DNA of 64,000 bases from Gammaproteobacteria bacterium (GTDB taxonomy: Bacteria > Pseudomonadota > Gammaproteobacteria > Nevskiales > Nevskiaceae), in contig JAPLSB010000005.1 of the NCBI GenBank assembly GCA_026398875.1, forward strand, positions 157,552 through 221,551. Reading direction: 5' to 3'. The notes under the pieces were generated by a model that worked only from the letters and a program-made list of their open reading frames with translations, had not been told where the DNA came from and ran no database searches. The translations under genes were made by a program, and so were the position numbers. Positions 20,227-29,618 of this stretch are shown here, piece after piece. Positions within the stretch are counted from its first letter, which is position 1. Each line of letters begins with the position of its first letter.

Positions 20227-21287
20227 AAATCATGATCGCGGCCGGAGGCACCGGCGGACATGTCTACCCGGCACTCGCCGTCGCCAAGGTGCTGATGCGC
20301 CGCGGCCACGAGGTTGTCTGGATGGGTACGCCGGACAGCTTCGAAGCCCGCGTCGTGCCGCCGCATGGCATTCCGTTCGAGCCGGTGCGGGTCTCCGGCG
20401 TGCGCGGCAAGGGCCTGCTGACGCTGGTCAAGGCGCCGCTGCGGGTGCTGCGCGCCGTGCTCGATGCGCTGTCGGTGCTGCGTCGCCAGAACCCGGCGCT
20501 GGTGCTTGGCATGGGCGGCTTCGCGGCCGGGCCGGGCGGTCTGGCGGCAAGGCTCAGCGGCCGGCCGCTGGTGATCCACGAACAGAACGCCGCGGCCGGC
20601 ATGACCAACCGGCTGCTGGCGCGCATCGCGACCCGCGTGCTCGAAGCGTTTCCCGGCACGTTTGCCCATGCCATGACGGTTGGCAACCCGGTGCGGGCCG
20701 GCTTTCTCGAACTGCCGCCACCGGCGCAGCGGCTGGCCGCGCACGGCACGGTGCCGCGGGTGCTGGTGCTTGGCGGCAGTCAGGGCGCACGTGCGCTGAA
20801 TCAGGTGCTGCCGGCGGCACTGGCGCTGTTGCCGGTCGAGCAGCGTCCGCAGGTGCGCCATCAGGCCGGCCGTACGCTGGACATCGCACAGACCGCCTAC
20901 GCCGAGGCAGGCGTCAATGCCGAGGTGCTGGCCTTCATCGACGACATGCCGGCCGCCTACGACTGGGCCGATCTGGTCGTCTGCCGTTCCGGTGCCTCGA
21001 CCGTTGCCGAACTGGCGGCGGCCGGTTGTGCGGCGCTGCTGGTGCCGTTCCCGGCGGCGGTAGACGATCACCAGACCCGGAACGGCGAGTTTCTGGTCAA
21101 GGCGGGTGCTGCGATCCTGATCCAGGAGGCAGCCCTGACGCCGCAGCGCCTTGCCGACACGCTGCGCGACCTGCTGTCGCGCCGAGCCCAGCTGGCGATG
21201 ATGGCGACCGCTGCCCGCACGGCCGCCTGGATCGCCGCCGACGAACGCATTGCCGATCTTTGTCTGGAATTGGGAGCTGCCCGGTGA
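20223..21287 (+). CDS. murG: Lipid II synthase MurG
   Basis: Membrane-associated GT-B glycosyltransferase of 354 residues that adds GlcNAc to lipid I on the cytoplasmic face. The N-terminal [17 protein letters not shown] and GLGIGG-type loops are clear, with [28 protein letters not shown] and [15 protein letters not shown] in the donor-binding half. The ATG at 20223 overlaps the ftsW stop (ATGA). The gene ends by overlapping the GTG start of murC. Confidence 0.97.
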   Translation: MKIMIAAGGTGGHVYPALAVAKVLMRRGHEVVWMGTPDSFEARVVPPHGIPFEPVRVSGVRGKGLLTLVKAPLRVLRAVLDALSVLRRQNPALVLGMGGFAAGPGGLAARLSGRPLVIHEQNAAAGMTNRLLARIATRVLEAFPGTFAHAMTVGNPVRAGFLELPPPAQRLAAHGTVPRVLVLGGSQGARALNQVLPAALALLPVEQRPQVRHQAGRTLDIAQTAYAEAGVNAEVLAFIDDMPAAYDWADLVVCRSGASTVAELAAAGCAALLVPFPAAVDDHQTRNGEFLVKAGAAILIQEAALTPQRLADTLRDLLSRRAQLAMMATAARTAAWIAADERIADLCLELGAAR

Positions 21288-22699
21288 CTACGCTCGGAAC
21301 CCAGCCGATGCGCCGAATCCGGCGCATTCACCTGCTTGGCATCGGCGGCTCCGGCATGGCCGGCATCGCCGAAGTGCTGATCAATCTCGGCTATCAGGTG
21401 TCCGGCTCGGATCTGAAGGAATCCGCCGCCACCCGGCGCCTGATCGCGCTCGGTGCGGTTATCGCTTATGGCCATGACGCGAACCGCGTGGCCGAGGTCG
21501 ACGTCGTGGTGATCTCCACCGCGATCAAGGCCGACAACCCGGAACTGGCCGCTGCCCGCGCTGCACGGATTCCAGTGGTCCGCCGCGCCGAGATGCTTGC
21601 CGAGCTGATGCGCTTCCGCTATGGCGTCGCGGTTGCCGGCACGCACGGCAAGACCACGACCACCAGTCTGGTGGCCAGCGTGCTCGCCGAAGGCGGCCTC
21701 GATCCGACCTATGTGATCGGCGGCAAGCTGAAGAGCGCCGGCACCAACGCCAAGCTCGGCAGCGGCACCTATCTGGTCGCCGAAGCCGACGAGAGCGACG
21801 CCAGCTTCCTGCATCTGAACCCGATGATCGCGATCGTCACCAACATCGACGCCGATCACCTGGAAACCTATGGCGGCGACTTCCGCCGCCTGCGCGCGAC
21901 GTTCATCGAATTCCTGCAGCGCCTGCCGTTCTACGGGCTGGCGGTGATGTGCGTCGACGATGCCGAAGTGCGCGGCGTGATCGACGACATTGGCCGCCCG
22001 GTGCTGACCTACGGCATCGACGGCCCGGCCGATCTGCGCGCCACCGACATCCGCTTCGAAGCCAATGGCGCGCACTTCAACGTGCTGCTCGCCGATGGCA
22101 CGGTCGAGCCGATGCACGTCAACCTGCCCGGCCGCCACAACGTGCTGAATGCGCTGGCCGCGATTGCCGTCGCCCGCGAACTGGGTGTCGGCTTCGATGC
22201 GATGCGCCGTGCGCTGTCGGAATTCCAGGGCGTTGGCCGGCGCTGCGAATCGCATGGCGACTGGCAGGTCGGCGGCGCCGTGGTGCGCATCGTCGATGAC
22301 TACGGTCACCACCCGCGCGAGCTGAAGGTGACCTTCGACGCTATCCGCGGCGCCTATCCGGGCCGTCGGCTGGTCGTCGCCTTCCAGCCGCACCGCTACA
22401 GCCGCACGCGCGATCTGTTCGATGACTTCTGCGCGGTCTTGAGCGAAACCGACGCGCTGTTGCTGACCGAGGTCTACGCGGCCGGCGAAACCGCACTGCC
22501 GGATGCCGATGGCCGAGCGCTGGCGCGCGGCATCCGCGCCCGCGGCAAGGTCGAGCCGGTGTTCGTCAAGACCGTCGCCGAAGCGCCGGACGCGCTGGCG
22601 ACGATGGTTCGCGATGGCGATGTGGTGCTGACCGTCGGCGCCGGCGACATCGGTGGACTCGCTGGCCTGCTGTCGAGCCAGTGGGAGGCGGCATCGTGA
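21284..22699 (+). CDS. murC: UDP-MurNAc--L-alanine ligase MurC
   Basis: First Mur ligase, 471 residues, adding L-Ala to UDP-MurNAc. It begins near [20 protein letters not shown] (UDP-binding) and has the ATP loop [14 protein letters not shown] (about 117-130), [12 protein letters not shown] and [14 protein letters not shown] place the start at the GTG of 21284, which overlaps the murG TGA (GTGA) and follows GGGAG; the ATG eight codons later ([11 protein letters not shown]) is an alternative. The frame upstream is open only as a murG shadow. Confidence 0.95.
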   Translation: MTTLGTQPMRRIRRIHLLGIGGSGMAGIAEVLINLGYQVSGSDLKESAATRRLIALGAVIAYGHDANRVAEVDVVVISTAIKADNPELAAARAARIPVVRRAEMLAELMRFRYGVAVAGTHGKTTTTSLVASVLAEGGLDPTYVIGGKLKSAGTNAKLGSGTYLVAEADESDASFLHLNPMIAIVTNIDADHLETYGGDFRRLRATFIEFLQRLPFYGLAVMCVDDAEVRGVIDDIGRPVLTYGIDGPADLRATDIRFEANGAHFNVLLADGTVEPMHVNLPGRHNVLNALAAIAVARELGVGFDAMRRALSEFQGVGRRCESHGDWQVGGAVVRIVDDYGHHPRELKVTFDAIRGAYPGRRLVVAFQPHRYSRTRDLFDDFCAVLSETDALLLTEVYAAGETALPDADGRALARGIRARGKVEPVFVKTVAEAPDALATMVRDGDVVLTVGAGDIGGLAGLLSSQWEAAS

Positions 22700-23604
22700 T
22701 GCGCGAGCCGACCCCGATCAGCATTCGCGGCGTCGTCCGTACCGGCGAGCCGCTGGCGCGCCACACCAGCTGGCGCGTTGGCGGTCCGGCCGATCGCTAC
22801 GTCGAGCCAGCCGACCGCGACGACCTGATCGCCTTCGTCCGCCAGTTGCCGGCCGATGAGCCAGTGCTGTGGCTGGGCCTCGGCTCGAATCTGCTGGTCC
22901 GCGATGGCGGCTTCCGCGGCACGGTGATCGCGCTGCACGGCGCGCTCGATGAACTGCGGCTCGAAGCCGCGGATCGTCTGTACGCCGAAGCCGGCCTGCA
23001 TTGCGCGCGCCTGGCCAAGTTCGCCGAACGCCAGCAGCTCGCCGGGCTTGGCTACATGGCCGGCATTCCGGGCACCGTCGGCGGCGCGCTGGCGATGAAC
23101 GCCGGTGCCTGGGGTGGCGAAACCTGGCCGACCGTTGCCGAAGTCGAAGTGCTCATGCGCGACGGTTCGACCGCCTGGCTGTCGCCATCGGCGTTCCAGA
23201 CCGGCTACCGCACGGTGCTGCCGCCCGCCGATGTGCTCGGCTTCCTCGCGGCCCGCTTCACGGTCAGCGCCGACGCCGATGGTGCCTATGCCGCGGCGAC
23301 GCGCGCCTCGCTGGCCCAGCGCAAGGCGACCCAGCCGGTCGGCAAACCGAGTGCCGGCAGCACGTTCCGCAATCCGCCGGGCGATCACGCGGCACGGCTG
23401 ATCGAGTCCTGCGGCCTGAAGAACCACCGGATCGGCGGCGCCCACGTGTCGCAGCAGCACGCCAATTTCATCCTGACCGAGGACGGCGCCAGCGCTGCCG
23501 ACGTCGAAACCCTGATCGAGCACATTCGCCACGTCGTGAAGCAGCAGACCGGAGTCGATTTGCATACCGAAGTGAAGATGGTCGGGGACAAGGCCGATGC
23601 GTAA
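22699..23604 (+). CDS. murB: UDP-N-acetylenolpyruvoylglucosamine reductase MurB
   Basis: FAD enzyme of about 301 residues that reduces UDP-GlcNAc-enolpyruvate to UDP-MurNAc. Present are the FAD-binding HTSWRVGGPADR and GLGSNLLVRDGGFRG, YMAGIPGTVGGALAMNAGA, the catalytic serine in SAGSTFRNP and the C-terminal QQHANFIL. It is the short (type II) form. GGAGG at 22684-22688 serves either ATG 22699 or GTG 22696 (which would overlap the murC stop as GTGA). Its presence here, rather than elsewhere in the genome as in E. coli, is typical of Xanthomonas-like dcw clusters. Confidence 0.95.
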   Translation: MREPTPISIRGVVRTGEPLARHTSWRVGGPADRYVEPADRDDLIAFVRQLPADEPVLWLGLGSNLLVRDGGFRGTVIALHGALDELRLEAADRLYAEAGLHCARLAKFAERQQLAGLGYMAGIPGTVGGALAMNAGAWGGETWPTVAEVEVLMRDGSTAWLSPSAFQTGYRTVLPPADVLGFLAARFTVSADADGAYAAATRASLAQRKATQPVGKPSAGSTFRNPPGDHAARLIESCGLKNHRIGGAHVSQQHANFILTEDGASAADVETLIEHIRHVVKQQTGVDLHTEVKMVGDKADA

Positions 23605-24553
23605 GCGCACGAGCAACCCCAAGGATTTCGGCAAGGTCGGCGTGCTCTATGGCGGCTGGTCCGCCGAACGCCAGGTGTCGCTGTGGAGCGGCGAGGGCGT
23701 GATTGCCGCGCTGACCCGGCTTGGCATCGACGTCGTCGCGATCGACGCCGATCGTGAAGCGATCCTGACCTTGCCGAAGCGCAAGCTCGATCGCGTGTTC
23801 AGCGTGCTGCACGGCACCGGCGGCGAAGACGGCACGGTGCAGGCGATCCTGGACCTGCACGGCATCCCGTATCCAGGCTGCGGCGTGCTGGCATCGGCAC
23901 TGGCGATGGACAAGCTGCGCACCAAGCGGATCTGGAAAGGCGAGCGACTGCCGACCCCGGACTGGCGGGTGCTCGACAGCGTCGACGATGCCTATGGTGC
24001 AGCCGATCTGTTCGGCTATCCGTTCATCATCAAGCCGGCGGCGGATGGTTCGAGCGTCGGCGTGTCGAAGGTCAAGAGCCGCGATCAGATCGAAGCCGCC
24101 TACACGCTGGCCTGCGGCGACAACGGCCGCGTGGTGATGGCGGAAGCCTTTATCGCCGGCGGCGAGTACACCTGCGCAATCGTCGACGGCCAGCCGCTGC
24201 CGGTGATCCGCATCGTGCCGGACGGCGAGTTCTACGACTTCCACGCCAAGTACATCTCCAACGACACGCGCTACATCTGCCCGACCGATCTGGTGCCGAC
24301 GCACGAGCAGGAGTTGCAGGCGATCTGCGTGCGCGCCTTCGATGCGATCGGTGGCCGTGGCTGGGGCCGCGTCGATTTCATGATGGATGCCGAAGGCCGG
24401 CCGTGGCTGCTGGAAGTCAACACGCTGCCGGGCATGACCTCGCACAGCCTGGTGCCGATGGCCGCCAACGCGGTCGGCATGGATTACGACGCGCTGTGCT
24501 GGGCCATTCTCGAAACCACGCTCGACAGCCCATCGGGAGCGGACCGCGCATGA
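23597..24553 (+). CDS. ddl: D-alanine--D-alanine ligase
   Basis: ATP-grasp ligase of 318 residues that makes the D-Ala-D-Ala used by MurF. Visible: VLYGGWSAERQVSLWSG, VLHGTGGEDGTVQAIL, PFIIKPAADGSSVGVSKV (ATP-grasp loop), GWGRVDFMMD and LLEVNTLPGMTSHSLVP (Mg2+ ligands). Its start overlaps the end of murB by 8 bases and its stop overlaps ftsQ (ATGA). Confidence 0.96.
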   Translation: MRKRTSNPKDFGKVGVLYGGWSAERQVSLWSGEGVIAALTRLGIDVVAIDADREAILTLPKRKLDRVFSVLHGTGGEDGTVQAILDLHGIPYPGCGVLASALAMDKLRTKRIWKGERLPTPDWRVLDSVDDAYGAADLFGYPFIIKPAADGSSVGVSKVKSRDQIEAAYTLACGDNGRVVMAEAFIAGGEYTCAIVDGQPLPVIRIVPDGEFYDFHAKYISNDTRYICPTDLVPTHEQELQAICVRAFDAIGGRGWGRVDFMMDAEGRPWLLEVNTLPGMTSHSLVPMAANAVGMDYDALCWAILETTLDSPSGADRA

Positions 24554-25425
24554 GCGCCACGATGCTGCGCCGCCACCACGATGACGAGCCCGCCACCTGG
24601 CCGCGCTATCTGCGCCCCGGACTTCTGGCGGCTGCGCTGCTCGCGGTGCTGGTGATCGCCGTGCAGACGCTGGCGCCGCTGGTCAATCCGCCGGTCGAAA
24701 GCATCCGCATCGATGGTGCGATGAAGCGGCTCAAGGCGGCCGACATCGCGCTGGCGGCCGATCTGGAGCCGGACCAGCGCCTGTTCGATACCGACCTCGT
24801 CGAGTTGCGCGCCCGCATCGAGGCCTTGCCGTGGGTCGCGCAGGCGCAGGTCAGCCGAGTCTGGCCGGACAAGCTGGCAGTGAAGCTCGTCGAGCGCGTG
24901 CCGTTCGCGCGCTGGGGCGATGCGCAGGTGATCGACCGCGACAGCCGCGTGTTCACGCCGGCCGCCGACGAGATTCCGCAGACGCTGCCGCAGTTGTCGG
25001 CGCCACAGGGGCATGAGGCGGAAGCGGCGGCGGTCTACGAGGAATTGCGGCTGCGGCTGGCCGACAGCGCCTGGTCGCCGATGGGGCTGCATCTGGACGC
25101 CCGCGGCGAGTGGCGCATGCGCTCGCGGCTCGGCATCGAGCTGCGCCTCGGGCAAGGCGATCCGCGTCGCCATGTGGCGCTGCTGCTGGGCACGGTCAGC
25201 GATTCGCTGAACACACAACTGGAGAAGGTCGCTTACGTCGACCTTCGCTATTCGAATGGTTTTTCTGTGGGCTGGGTGAGCGGGCGCGCTTGCGAAGCAC
25301 TGCTTCGCGCGCCGGCGAACGCCCGTGAGGCGGAGCCGAGCGGGCCGGGAAGCTGCGCACCGCCCTCTTCCGGTCAGTACAACGCGGCCGACGGCAAATC
25401 GTCGGCCGACAAGAGATCCAAGTAA
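24550..25425 (+). CDS. ftsQ: Cell division protein FtsQ
   Basis: Bitopic divisome protein of 291 residues: cytoplasmic tail (1-25), membrane helix (about 26-46), POTRA domain (about 50-120, VESIRIDGAMKRL through LVERVPFARWG) and beta domain. The family region ends at YVDLRYSNGFSVGW (about residue 240). Another 45 or so low-complexity residues follow, rich in Ala, Gly, Ser and charged residues, and their DNA contains an imperfect palindrome (25283-25313). The ATG overlaps the ddl stop, and the TAA overlaps the ftsA ATG. Confidence 0.93.
   Translation: MSATMLRRHHDDEPATWPRYLRPGLLAAALLAVLVIAVQTLAPLVNPPVESIRIDGAMKRLKAADIALAADLEPDQRLFDTDLVELRARIEALPWVAQAQVSRVWPDKLAVKLVERVPFARWGDAQVIDRDSRVFTPAADEIPQTLPQLSAPQGHEAEAAAVYEELRLRLADSAWSPMGLHLDARGEWRMRSRLGIELRLGQGDPRRHVALLLGTVSDSLNTQLEKVAYVDLRYSNGFSVGWVSGRACEALLRAPANAREAEPSGPGSCAPPSSGQYNAADGKSSADKRSK
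25283..25313. repeat. Imperfect palindrome inside the 3' end of ftsQ
   Basis: Arms ggcgcgc...gcgaagca and tgcttcgc...gcgcgcc meet with a single-base centre and a 4-base bulge on the left. It lies exactly where FtsQ leaves its conserved domain, so it looks like a REP-type element tolerated in coding sequence. Confidence 0.45.
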
Positions 25426-26675
25426 TGAGCAAGAACAGAAAGCCCGAGTACCTGGTCAGCCTCGACGTCGGCACGTCGAAGGTGGCCGCGATGATCGGTG
25501 AAATCACCGCCACCGGCGCCGTGCAGATCGTCGGGCTGGGCACTGCGCCGACGCGCGGCCTGAAGAAGGGCGTGGTGGTCAACATCGAGAACACGGTGGA
25601 GTCGATCCGCCGCGCGGTCGAAGCAGCCGAGCTGATGGCCAACTGCCGCGTGCGCGCGGCCCATGTCGGCATCACCGGCACGCATATCCGCAGCCTGAAC
25701 TCGGTGGGCGTGGTGCCGATCCGCCACCGCGAGATCACGGCCCGCGATGTCGATGCGGTGATCGAGGCGGCCAGCGCGATGGCGATTCCGGCCGACCAGC
25801 AGATTCTTCATGTGGTGCCGCAGGAATACGTGGTCGACGGCCAGGAAGGGATCCAGGACCCGATCGGCATGTCCGGCGTGCGCCTCGAAGCCAAGGTCCA
25901 CATGGTGACCGGCACGCTGAGCGCCGCGCAGAACCTCTACAAGTGCGTCGAGCGCTGCGGGCTGACGGTCGAGCGGCTGGTGCTGCAGCACCTGGCGTCT
26001 GCCGATGCGGTGCTGTCGCCCGACGAGCGCGATCTCGGCATCTGCCTCGTCGACATCGGCGGCGGCACCTGCGACATCGCGGTCTACAAGGGCGGCTCGA
26101 TCCGCCACACGGCGGTCATTCCGATTGCCGGCGATCTGGTCACCAGCGACATCGCCGTGGCGTTCCGCACGCCGGCGCAGCATGCCGAGGCGATCAAGAT
26201 CAAGTACGGCTGCGCGCTGCCGGAGCTGGTGGCGCACGACGCGCCGTTCGATGTGCCGGGTGTCGGCGAATCGCCGACTCGGCACCTGTCGCGGCAGATG
26301 CTGGCCGAAGTGATGCGGCCGCGCTTCGAGGAACTGTTCCGCTACGTGCGCAAGGAACTGCATCGCGCCGATCTTTACGAGCTGATCGCGGGCGGTGTGG
26401 TGCTCACCGGTGGCGTGGCGCAGACGCCGGGCGTGCTGGAATTGGCCGAAGAAGTGCTAGAAGTTGGGGTGCGCCTGGGCCTGCCGCAGGACGTGACCGG
26501 GATCGATGAAGTGTCGCGGTCGCCGGCCTATTCGACCGGCGTGGGCCTGCTGCTGTTCGCGCGCCAGCAGCGGCCGGTCGGCAGCTATGGCAACGGTGGC
26601 ATGCGGCGGCTCGGCAACAGCGATGCCGGCCAGCTGTTCGGGCGCGTCAAGGGCTGGTTCAAGGGCAACCTCTGA
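25425..26675 (+). CDS. ftsA: Cell division protein FtsA
   Basis: Actin-like ATPase of 416 residues that tethers FtsZ to the membrane. Motifs: LVSLDVGTSKVAAMIGE (phosphate 1), the 1C domain insert after about residue 85, VDIGGGTCDIAVYKGG (phosphate 2), GGVVLTGGVAQTPGV (adenosine) and a C-terminal amphipathic helix GRVKGWFKGNL that serves as membrane anchor. The start overlaps the ftsQ stop (TAATG). It is followed by ftsZ after 96 bases. Confidence 0.97.
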   Translation: MSKNRKPEYLVSLDVGTSKVAAMIGEITATGAVQIVGLGTAPTRGLKKGVVVNIENTVESIRRAVEAAELMANCRVRAAHVGITGTHIRSLNSVGVVPIRHREITARDVDAVIEAASAMAIPADQQILHVVPQEYVVDGQEGIQDPIGMSGVRLEAKVHMVTGTLSAAQNLYKCVERCGLTVERLVLQHLASADAVLSPDERDLGICLVDIGGGTCDIAVYKGGSIRHTAVIPIAGDLVTSDIAVAFRTPAQHAEAIKIKYGCALPELVAHDAPFDVPGVGESPTRHLSRQMLAEVMRPRFEELFRYVRKELHRADLYELIAGGVVLTGGVAQTPGVLELAEEVLEVGVRLGLPQDVTGIDEVSRSPAYSTGVGLLLFARQQRPVGSYGNGGMRRLGNSDAGQLFGRVKGWFKGNL

Positions 26676-26771
26676 AGGTTTCAACCGTCGCGTTCGGGCG
26701 AGCGCGGCGGGGCAGTGCGGTGAGCGGCATCGGGCGCAGTACTCGACGACGACATAAAAGGAGACGGAACC

Positions 26772-28055
26772 ATGGGCGGAAGCAGGCATAGCAGCGAAAT
26801 GTACGAATTGGTCGACGGCGTCACGCCGCGCGCGGTGATCCGCGTGATCGGTGTCGGCGGCGGCGGCTGCAATACGGTCAATCAGATGGCGGCGGCCAAC
26901 ATCGAGGGCGTCGAGTTCATCGTCGCCAACACCGATCGCGATCACCTCGAGAAGTGCCGGCCGACGCTGCAGCTGCAGATCGGTGCGGAAGTCACGCGCG
27001 GCCTCGGCGCCGGCTCCAACCCGCGCATCGGCCGCGAAGCGGCGGAAGAGGACCGCGACCGCATTCGCGAAATGCTCGAAGGCACCGACCTGCTGTTCAT
27101 CACCGCCGGCATGGGCGGCGGTACCGGCACCGGTGCGGCGCCGGTGATTGCCGAGATCGCGCGCGAACTCGGCATCCTGACGGTGGCCGTGGTCACCAAG
27201 CCGTTCCCGCATGAAGGCAAGAAGCGCATGGCGATCGCGCAGGAAGGCATTCGCGAGCTGCAGCAGCACGTCGACTCGCTGATCATGATTCCGAACGAGA
27301 AGCTGCGCCTGGTGCTTGGCGGCGCGGTGACCTTGCTGTCCGGCTTCAAGGCCGCCAACGACGTCCTGCAGAACGCGGTGCAGGGCATTTCCGACCTGAT
27401 CACCCGCCCCGGCATGATGAATGTCGACTTCGCCGACGTGAAGACGGTGATGACCAACCGCGGCATGGCGATGATGGGTCTCGGCGCCGCCTCCGGCGAC
27501 GATCGCGCCCGCAAGGCCGTCGAGTCGGCACTGTCGAGCCCGCTGCTCGACGATCTGGAACTGACCGGCGCCCGCGGCATCCTGGTCAACATCACCAGCG
27601 ACGAGTCGCTGACCCTGGACGAACTGGAACTGATCAACGAGCGGATCGGCGAAATCGCCTCCAACGAGGCCGACATCAAGTGCGGTACCTCGTTCGACCC
27701 GACGCTTGGCGGCGAGATCCGCGTGACCGTCGTGGCCACCGGCCTCGAAGGCTCGCGCGCGGCCGCCAGCGCCGCTGCCGCCCGGCCGGCGCAGGCGCAG
27801 GACGGCTTCAACCCGCGCCTGCGCGGCATCGGTGCGCCGCTCGGCAGCGAAGGTCTTGGTGCGCCGCGCGGCGTGGTGACGCCGCTGCGCCAGCAGTCGG
27901 ATGTCGGCGGCTGGGCGCCGCGCGTGCATGAGTCGGCGCCGTCGGGCCAGCCGCTGCGCAATGCGCGTCCGGCCGTTGCGCCGGCGTTCGCGGCACTGGA
28001 GTACAACGAGGAGATGCTCGACATTCCGGCCTTCCTGCGCGCCCAGGCCGACTGA
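26772..28055 (+). CDS. ftsZ: Cell division protein FtsZ
   Basis: Tubulin-like GTPase of 427 residues that forms the Z ring. GTP-binding GVGGGGCNTVNQM (about 24-36), the tubulin signature GGGTGTGAAPVIAEIA (about 116-131) and the T7 loop NVDFADVKTVM are intact. A variable Ala/Arg/Pro linker leads to the conserved tail LDIPAFLRAQAD, which binds FtsA and ZipA. The ATG follows AGGAGACGGAACC, a strong ribosome site. The longer gap before it leaves room for its own promoter. Confidence 0.97.
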   Translation: MGGSRHSSEMYELVDGVTPRAVIRVIGVGGGGCNTVNQMAAANIEGVEFIVANTDRDHLEKCRPTLQLQIGAEVTRGLGAGSNPRIGREAAEEDRDRIREMLEGTDLLFITAGMGGGTGTGAAPVIAEIARELGILTVAVVTKPFPHEGKKRMAIAQEGIRELQQHVDSLIMIPNEKLRLVLGGAVTLLSGFKAANDVLQNAVQGISDLITRPGMMNVDFADVKTVMTNRGMAMMGLGAASGDDRARKAVESALSSPLLDDLELTGARGILVNITSDESLTLDELELINERIGEIASNEADIKCGTSFDPTLGGEIRVTVVATGLEGSRAAASAAAARPAQAQDGFNPRLRGIGAPLGSEGLGAPRGVVTPLRQQSDVGGWAPRVHESAPSGQPLRNARPAVAPAFAALEYNEEMLDIPAFLRAQAD

Positions 28056-28080
28056 TCGCGGTACTCCTGTCGTCGTCAAG

Positions 28081-28111
28081 CCGGTGCGCGATCTCGCCCT
28101 TCGCGCACCGG
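28081..28111 (+). terminator. Stem-loop after ftsZ
   Basis: Perfect 11-bp stem ccggtgcgcga / tcgcgcaccgg with a 9-base loop, 25 bases after the ftsZ stop. The tail (CCTTCTGAACC) is only slightly T-rich, so it may terminate weakly or protect the 3' end of the dcw message. Confidence 0.55.
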
Positions 28112-28211
28112 CCTTCTGAACCGTCCCCGTCGTCGATCCGGCGCCTGGGACGCAAGGGTCCGGGGTCGGCGCGCGTTCTTGTTGCGCTGCGGCAATCACG
28201 GTGGAACCGGA

Positions 28212-28220
28212 TGCTAGAAT
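28212..28220 (+). promoter_or_regulatory. Extended -10 element upstream of lpxC
   Basis: TGCTAGAAT, an extended -10 (TGn plus TAGAAT) 70 bases before the lpxC ATG. No good -35 is visible. The ftsZ-lpxC gap (235 bases) contains otherwise only the ftsZ stem-loop. Confidence 0.4.
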
Positions 28221-28290
28221 CTGGGTCGAAAGGCTCAATCTTCCCCGTCGATCCGCCGTCAGAGCGGGCCGCCTTATCCGGACTCCCCCG

Positions 28291-29208
28291 ATGATCCGCC
28301 AGAAAACCCTACGCAGTGCCGTCCGCGTCAGCGGCATCGGCCTGCACAGCGGCCAGAAGGTCTACATGAGCCTGCTGCCGGCGCCAATCGATACCGGCAT
28401 CGTGTTCCGCCGTGTCGATCTGAAGCCGCCGCGCGAAGTTCACGCCCGTGCGATCAGCATCGGTGAAACCACGCTGTCATCGAACCTGATCGAGGACGGC
28501 GTCAAGGTCGCCACCGTCGAGCACCTGATGTCCTCGCTCGCCGGCCTGGGGATCGACAACTGCTACGTCGAGTTGTCGGCCGCGGAAATCCCGATCATGG
28601 ACGGCAGTGCCAGCCCGTTCGTGTTCCTGATCCAGTCGGCCGGCATCCAGGATCAGGAAGCAGCAAAGCGCTTCATTCGCCTGAAAGCGCCGGTCCAGGT
28701 GCAGGATGGTGACAAGTGGGCCCGGCTGGAGCCTTACGACGGTTTCCGCCTGACCTTCAACATCGAGTTCGATCACCCGCTGATCAATTCCACGGCCCAG
28801 AGCGCGTCGGTGGAGTTCTCGACCCAGGCCTACATCCGTGAAGTCAGCCGCGCCCGGACCTTCGGCTTCATGAAGGAATTCGAGTTCCTGCGCTCGCGTC
28901 GGCTGGCGCTCGGCGCCAGTCTCGAGAACGCGGTGGCCGTCGACGAATTCCGCGTGCTGAACCACGACGGGCTGCGTTACGACGATGAATTCGTCCGGCA
29001 CAAGATCCTTGATGCCGTCGGCGATCTTTATCTGCTCGGCCATCCGCTGCTCGGCGCCTACACGGCGTTCAAGTCCGGACACGCGCTGAACAACAAGCTG
29101 GCGCGTGCCTTGCTGGCTGATCCGTCGGCTTGGGAGCATGTCGTTTTCGACGACGTTGGCAGCAGGACGCTGGCTTTTTACGGCAGTTCGAATCCCGTTC
29201 CGGCTTGA
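28291..29208 (+). CDS. lpxC: UDP-3-O-acyl-N-acetylglucosamine deacetylase
   Basis: Zinc deacetylase of 305 residues, the committed step of lipid A synthesis. Present are [18 protein letters not shown] at the N-terminus, the zinc His78 in [16 protein letters not shown], the MDGSASPF loop, RARTFGF, and the distal ligands in [14 protein letters not shown] plus GHALNN. The ATG at 28291 is the conserved start; the in-frame upstream stretch is intergenic. Location after ftsZ is the gammaproteobacterial norm. Confidence 0.97.
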   Translation: MIRQKTLRSAVRVSGIGLHSGQKVYMSLLPAPIDTGIVFRRVDLKPPREVHARAISIGETTLSSNLIEDGVKVATVEHLMSSLAGLGIDNCYVELSAAEIPIMDGSASPFVFLIQSAGIQDQEAAKRFIRLKAPVQVQDGDKWARLEPYDGFRLTFNIEFDHPLINSTAQSASVEFSTQAYIREVSRARTFGFMKEFEFLRSRRLALGASLENAVAVDEFRVLNHDGLRYDDEFVRHKILDAVGDLYLLGHPLLGAYTAFKSGHALNNKLARALLADPSAWEHVVFDDVGSRTLAFYGSSNPVPA

Positions 29209-29250
29209 GCCTGCGCTTGCGCTGCGCTTGAACCCGCGCCTAGACTCGGG

Positions 29251-29568
29251 TCAGCGTGGCGTCTGTGCGCTGGGTCGCACTTTGAATTCAAGGCGCAGAT
29301 CGGGCTTTTCCAGCCGGCTCCTGAGCAACGTCAGGAGTTCCTCGCTGCGGTAACGCAATTGGGTGTGAGCAGCAGCCGAAGCGATGTGGACAACGATCAC
29401 GCCGTCGCGCTCGTTGGCCACGGAGAGGGCCGCCGCCAGCGGTTCATGCGCCCAGTCGCGAATCATCCGCTGGATCACCGAGAGTCGGTCGGCTTGCTGC
29501 AGCAGCCGGCGGATGGGCGAATCCGGAAGTACCAGGTGTGCGCCGAGGCGATCGTCGTCCGCGTGCAT
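29251..29568 (-). CDS. DciA-like (DUF721) protein
   Basis: Protein of 105 residues of the DUF721 family. DciA members load or activate the replicative helicase DnaB in bacteria lacking DnaC. It has the family's RLLQQADRLSVIQRMIRDW helix and the VVHIASAAAHTQLRYRSEELL core. It is convergent with lpxC and divergent from the M23 peptidase, a conserved placement between lpxC and secA in pseudomonads and relatives. No strong ribosome site is visible at the start. Confidence 0.8.
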   Translation of the reverse strand: MHADDDRLGAHLVLPDSPIRRLLQQADRLSVIQRMIRDWAHEPLAAALSVANERDGVIVVHIASAAAHTQLRYRSEELLTLLRSRLEKPDLRLEFKVRPSAQTPR

Positions 29569-29618
29569 GGGAAGTGTTGCCCGAGTCGTACGGGCCGTAA
29601 CCGTGGGTGTAGCGTCAC

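Noticed and set aside
26457..28337. 626-residue open frame antisense to ftsZ
   Set aside because: It is a codon-bias shadow of ftsZ and the ftsA end, with an Arg/His/Gln-rich composition typical of such artefacts.
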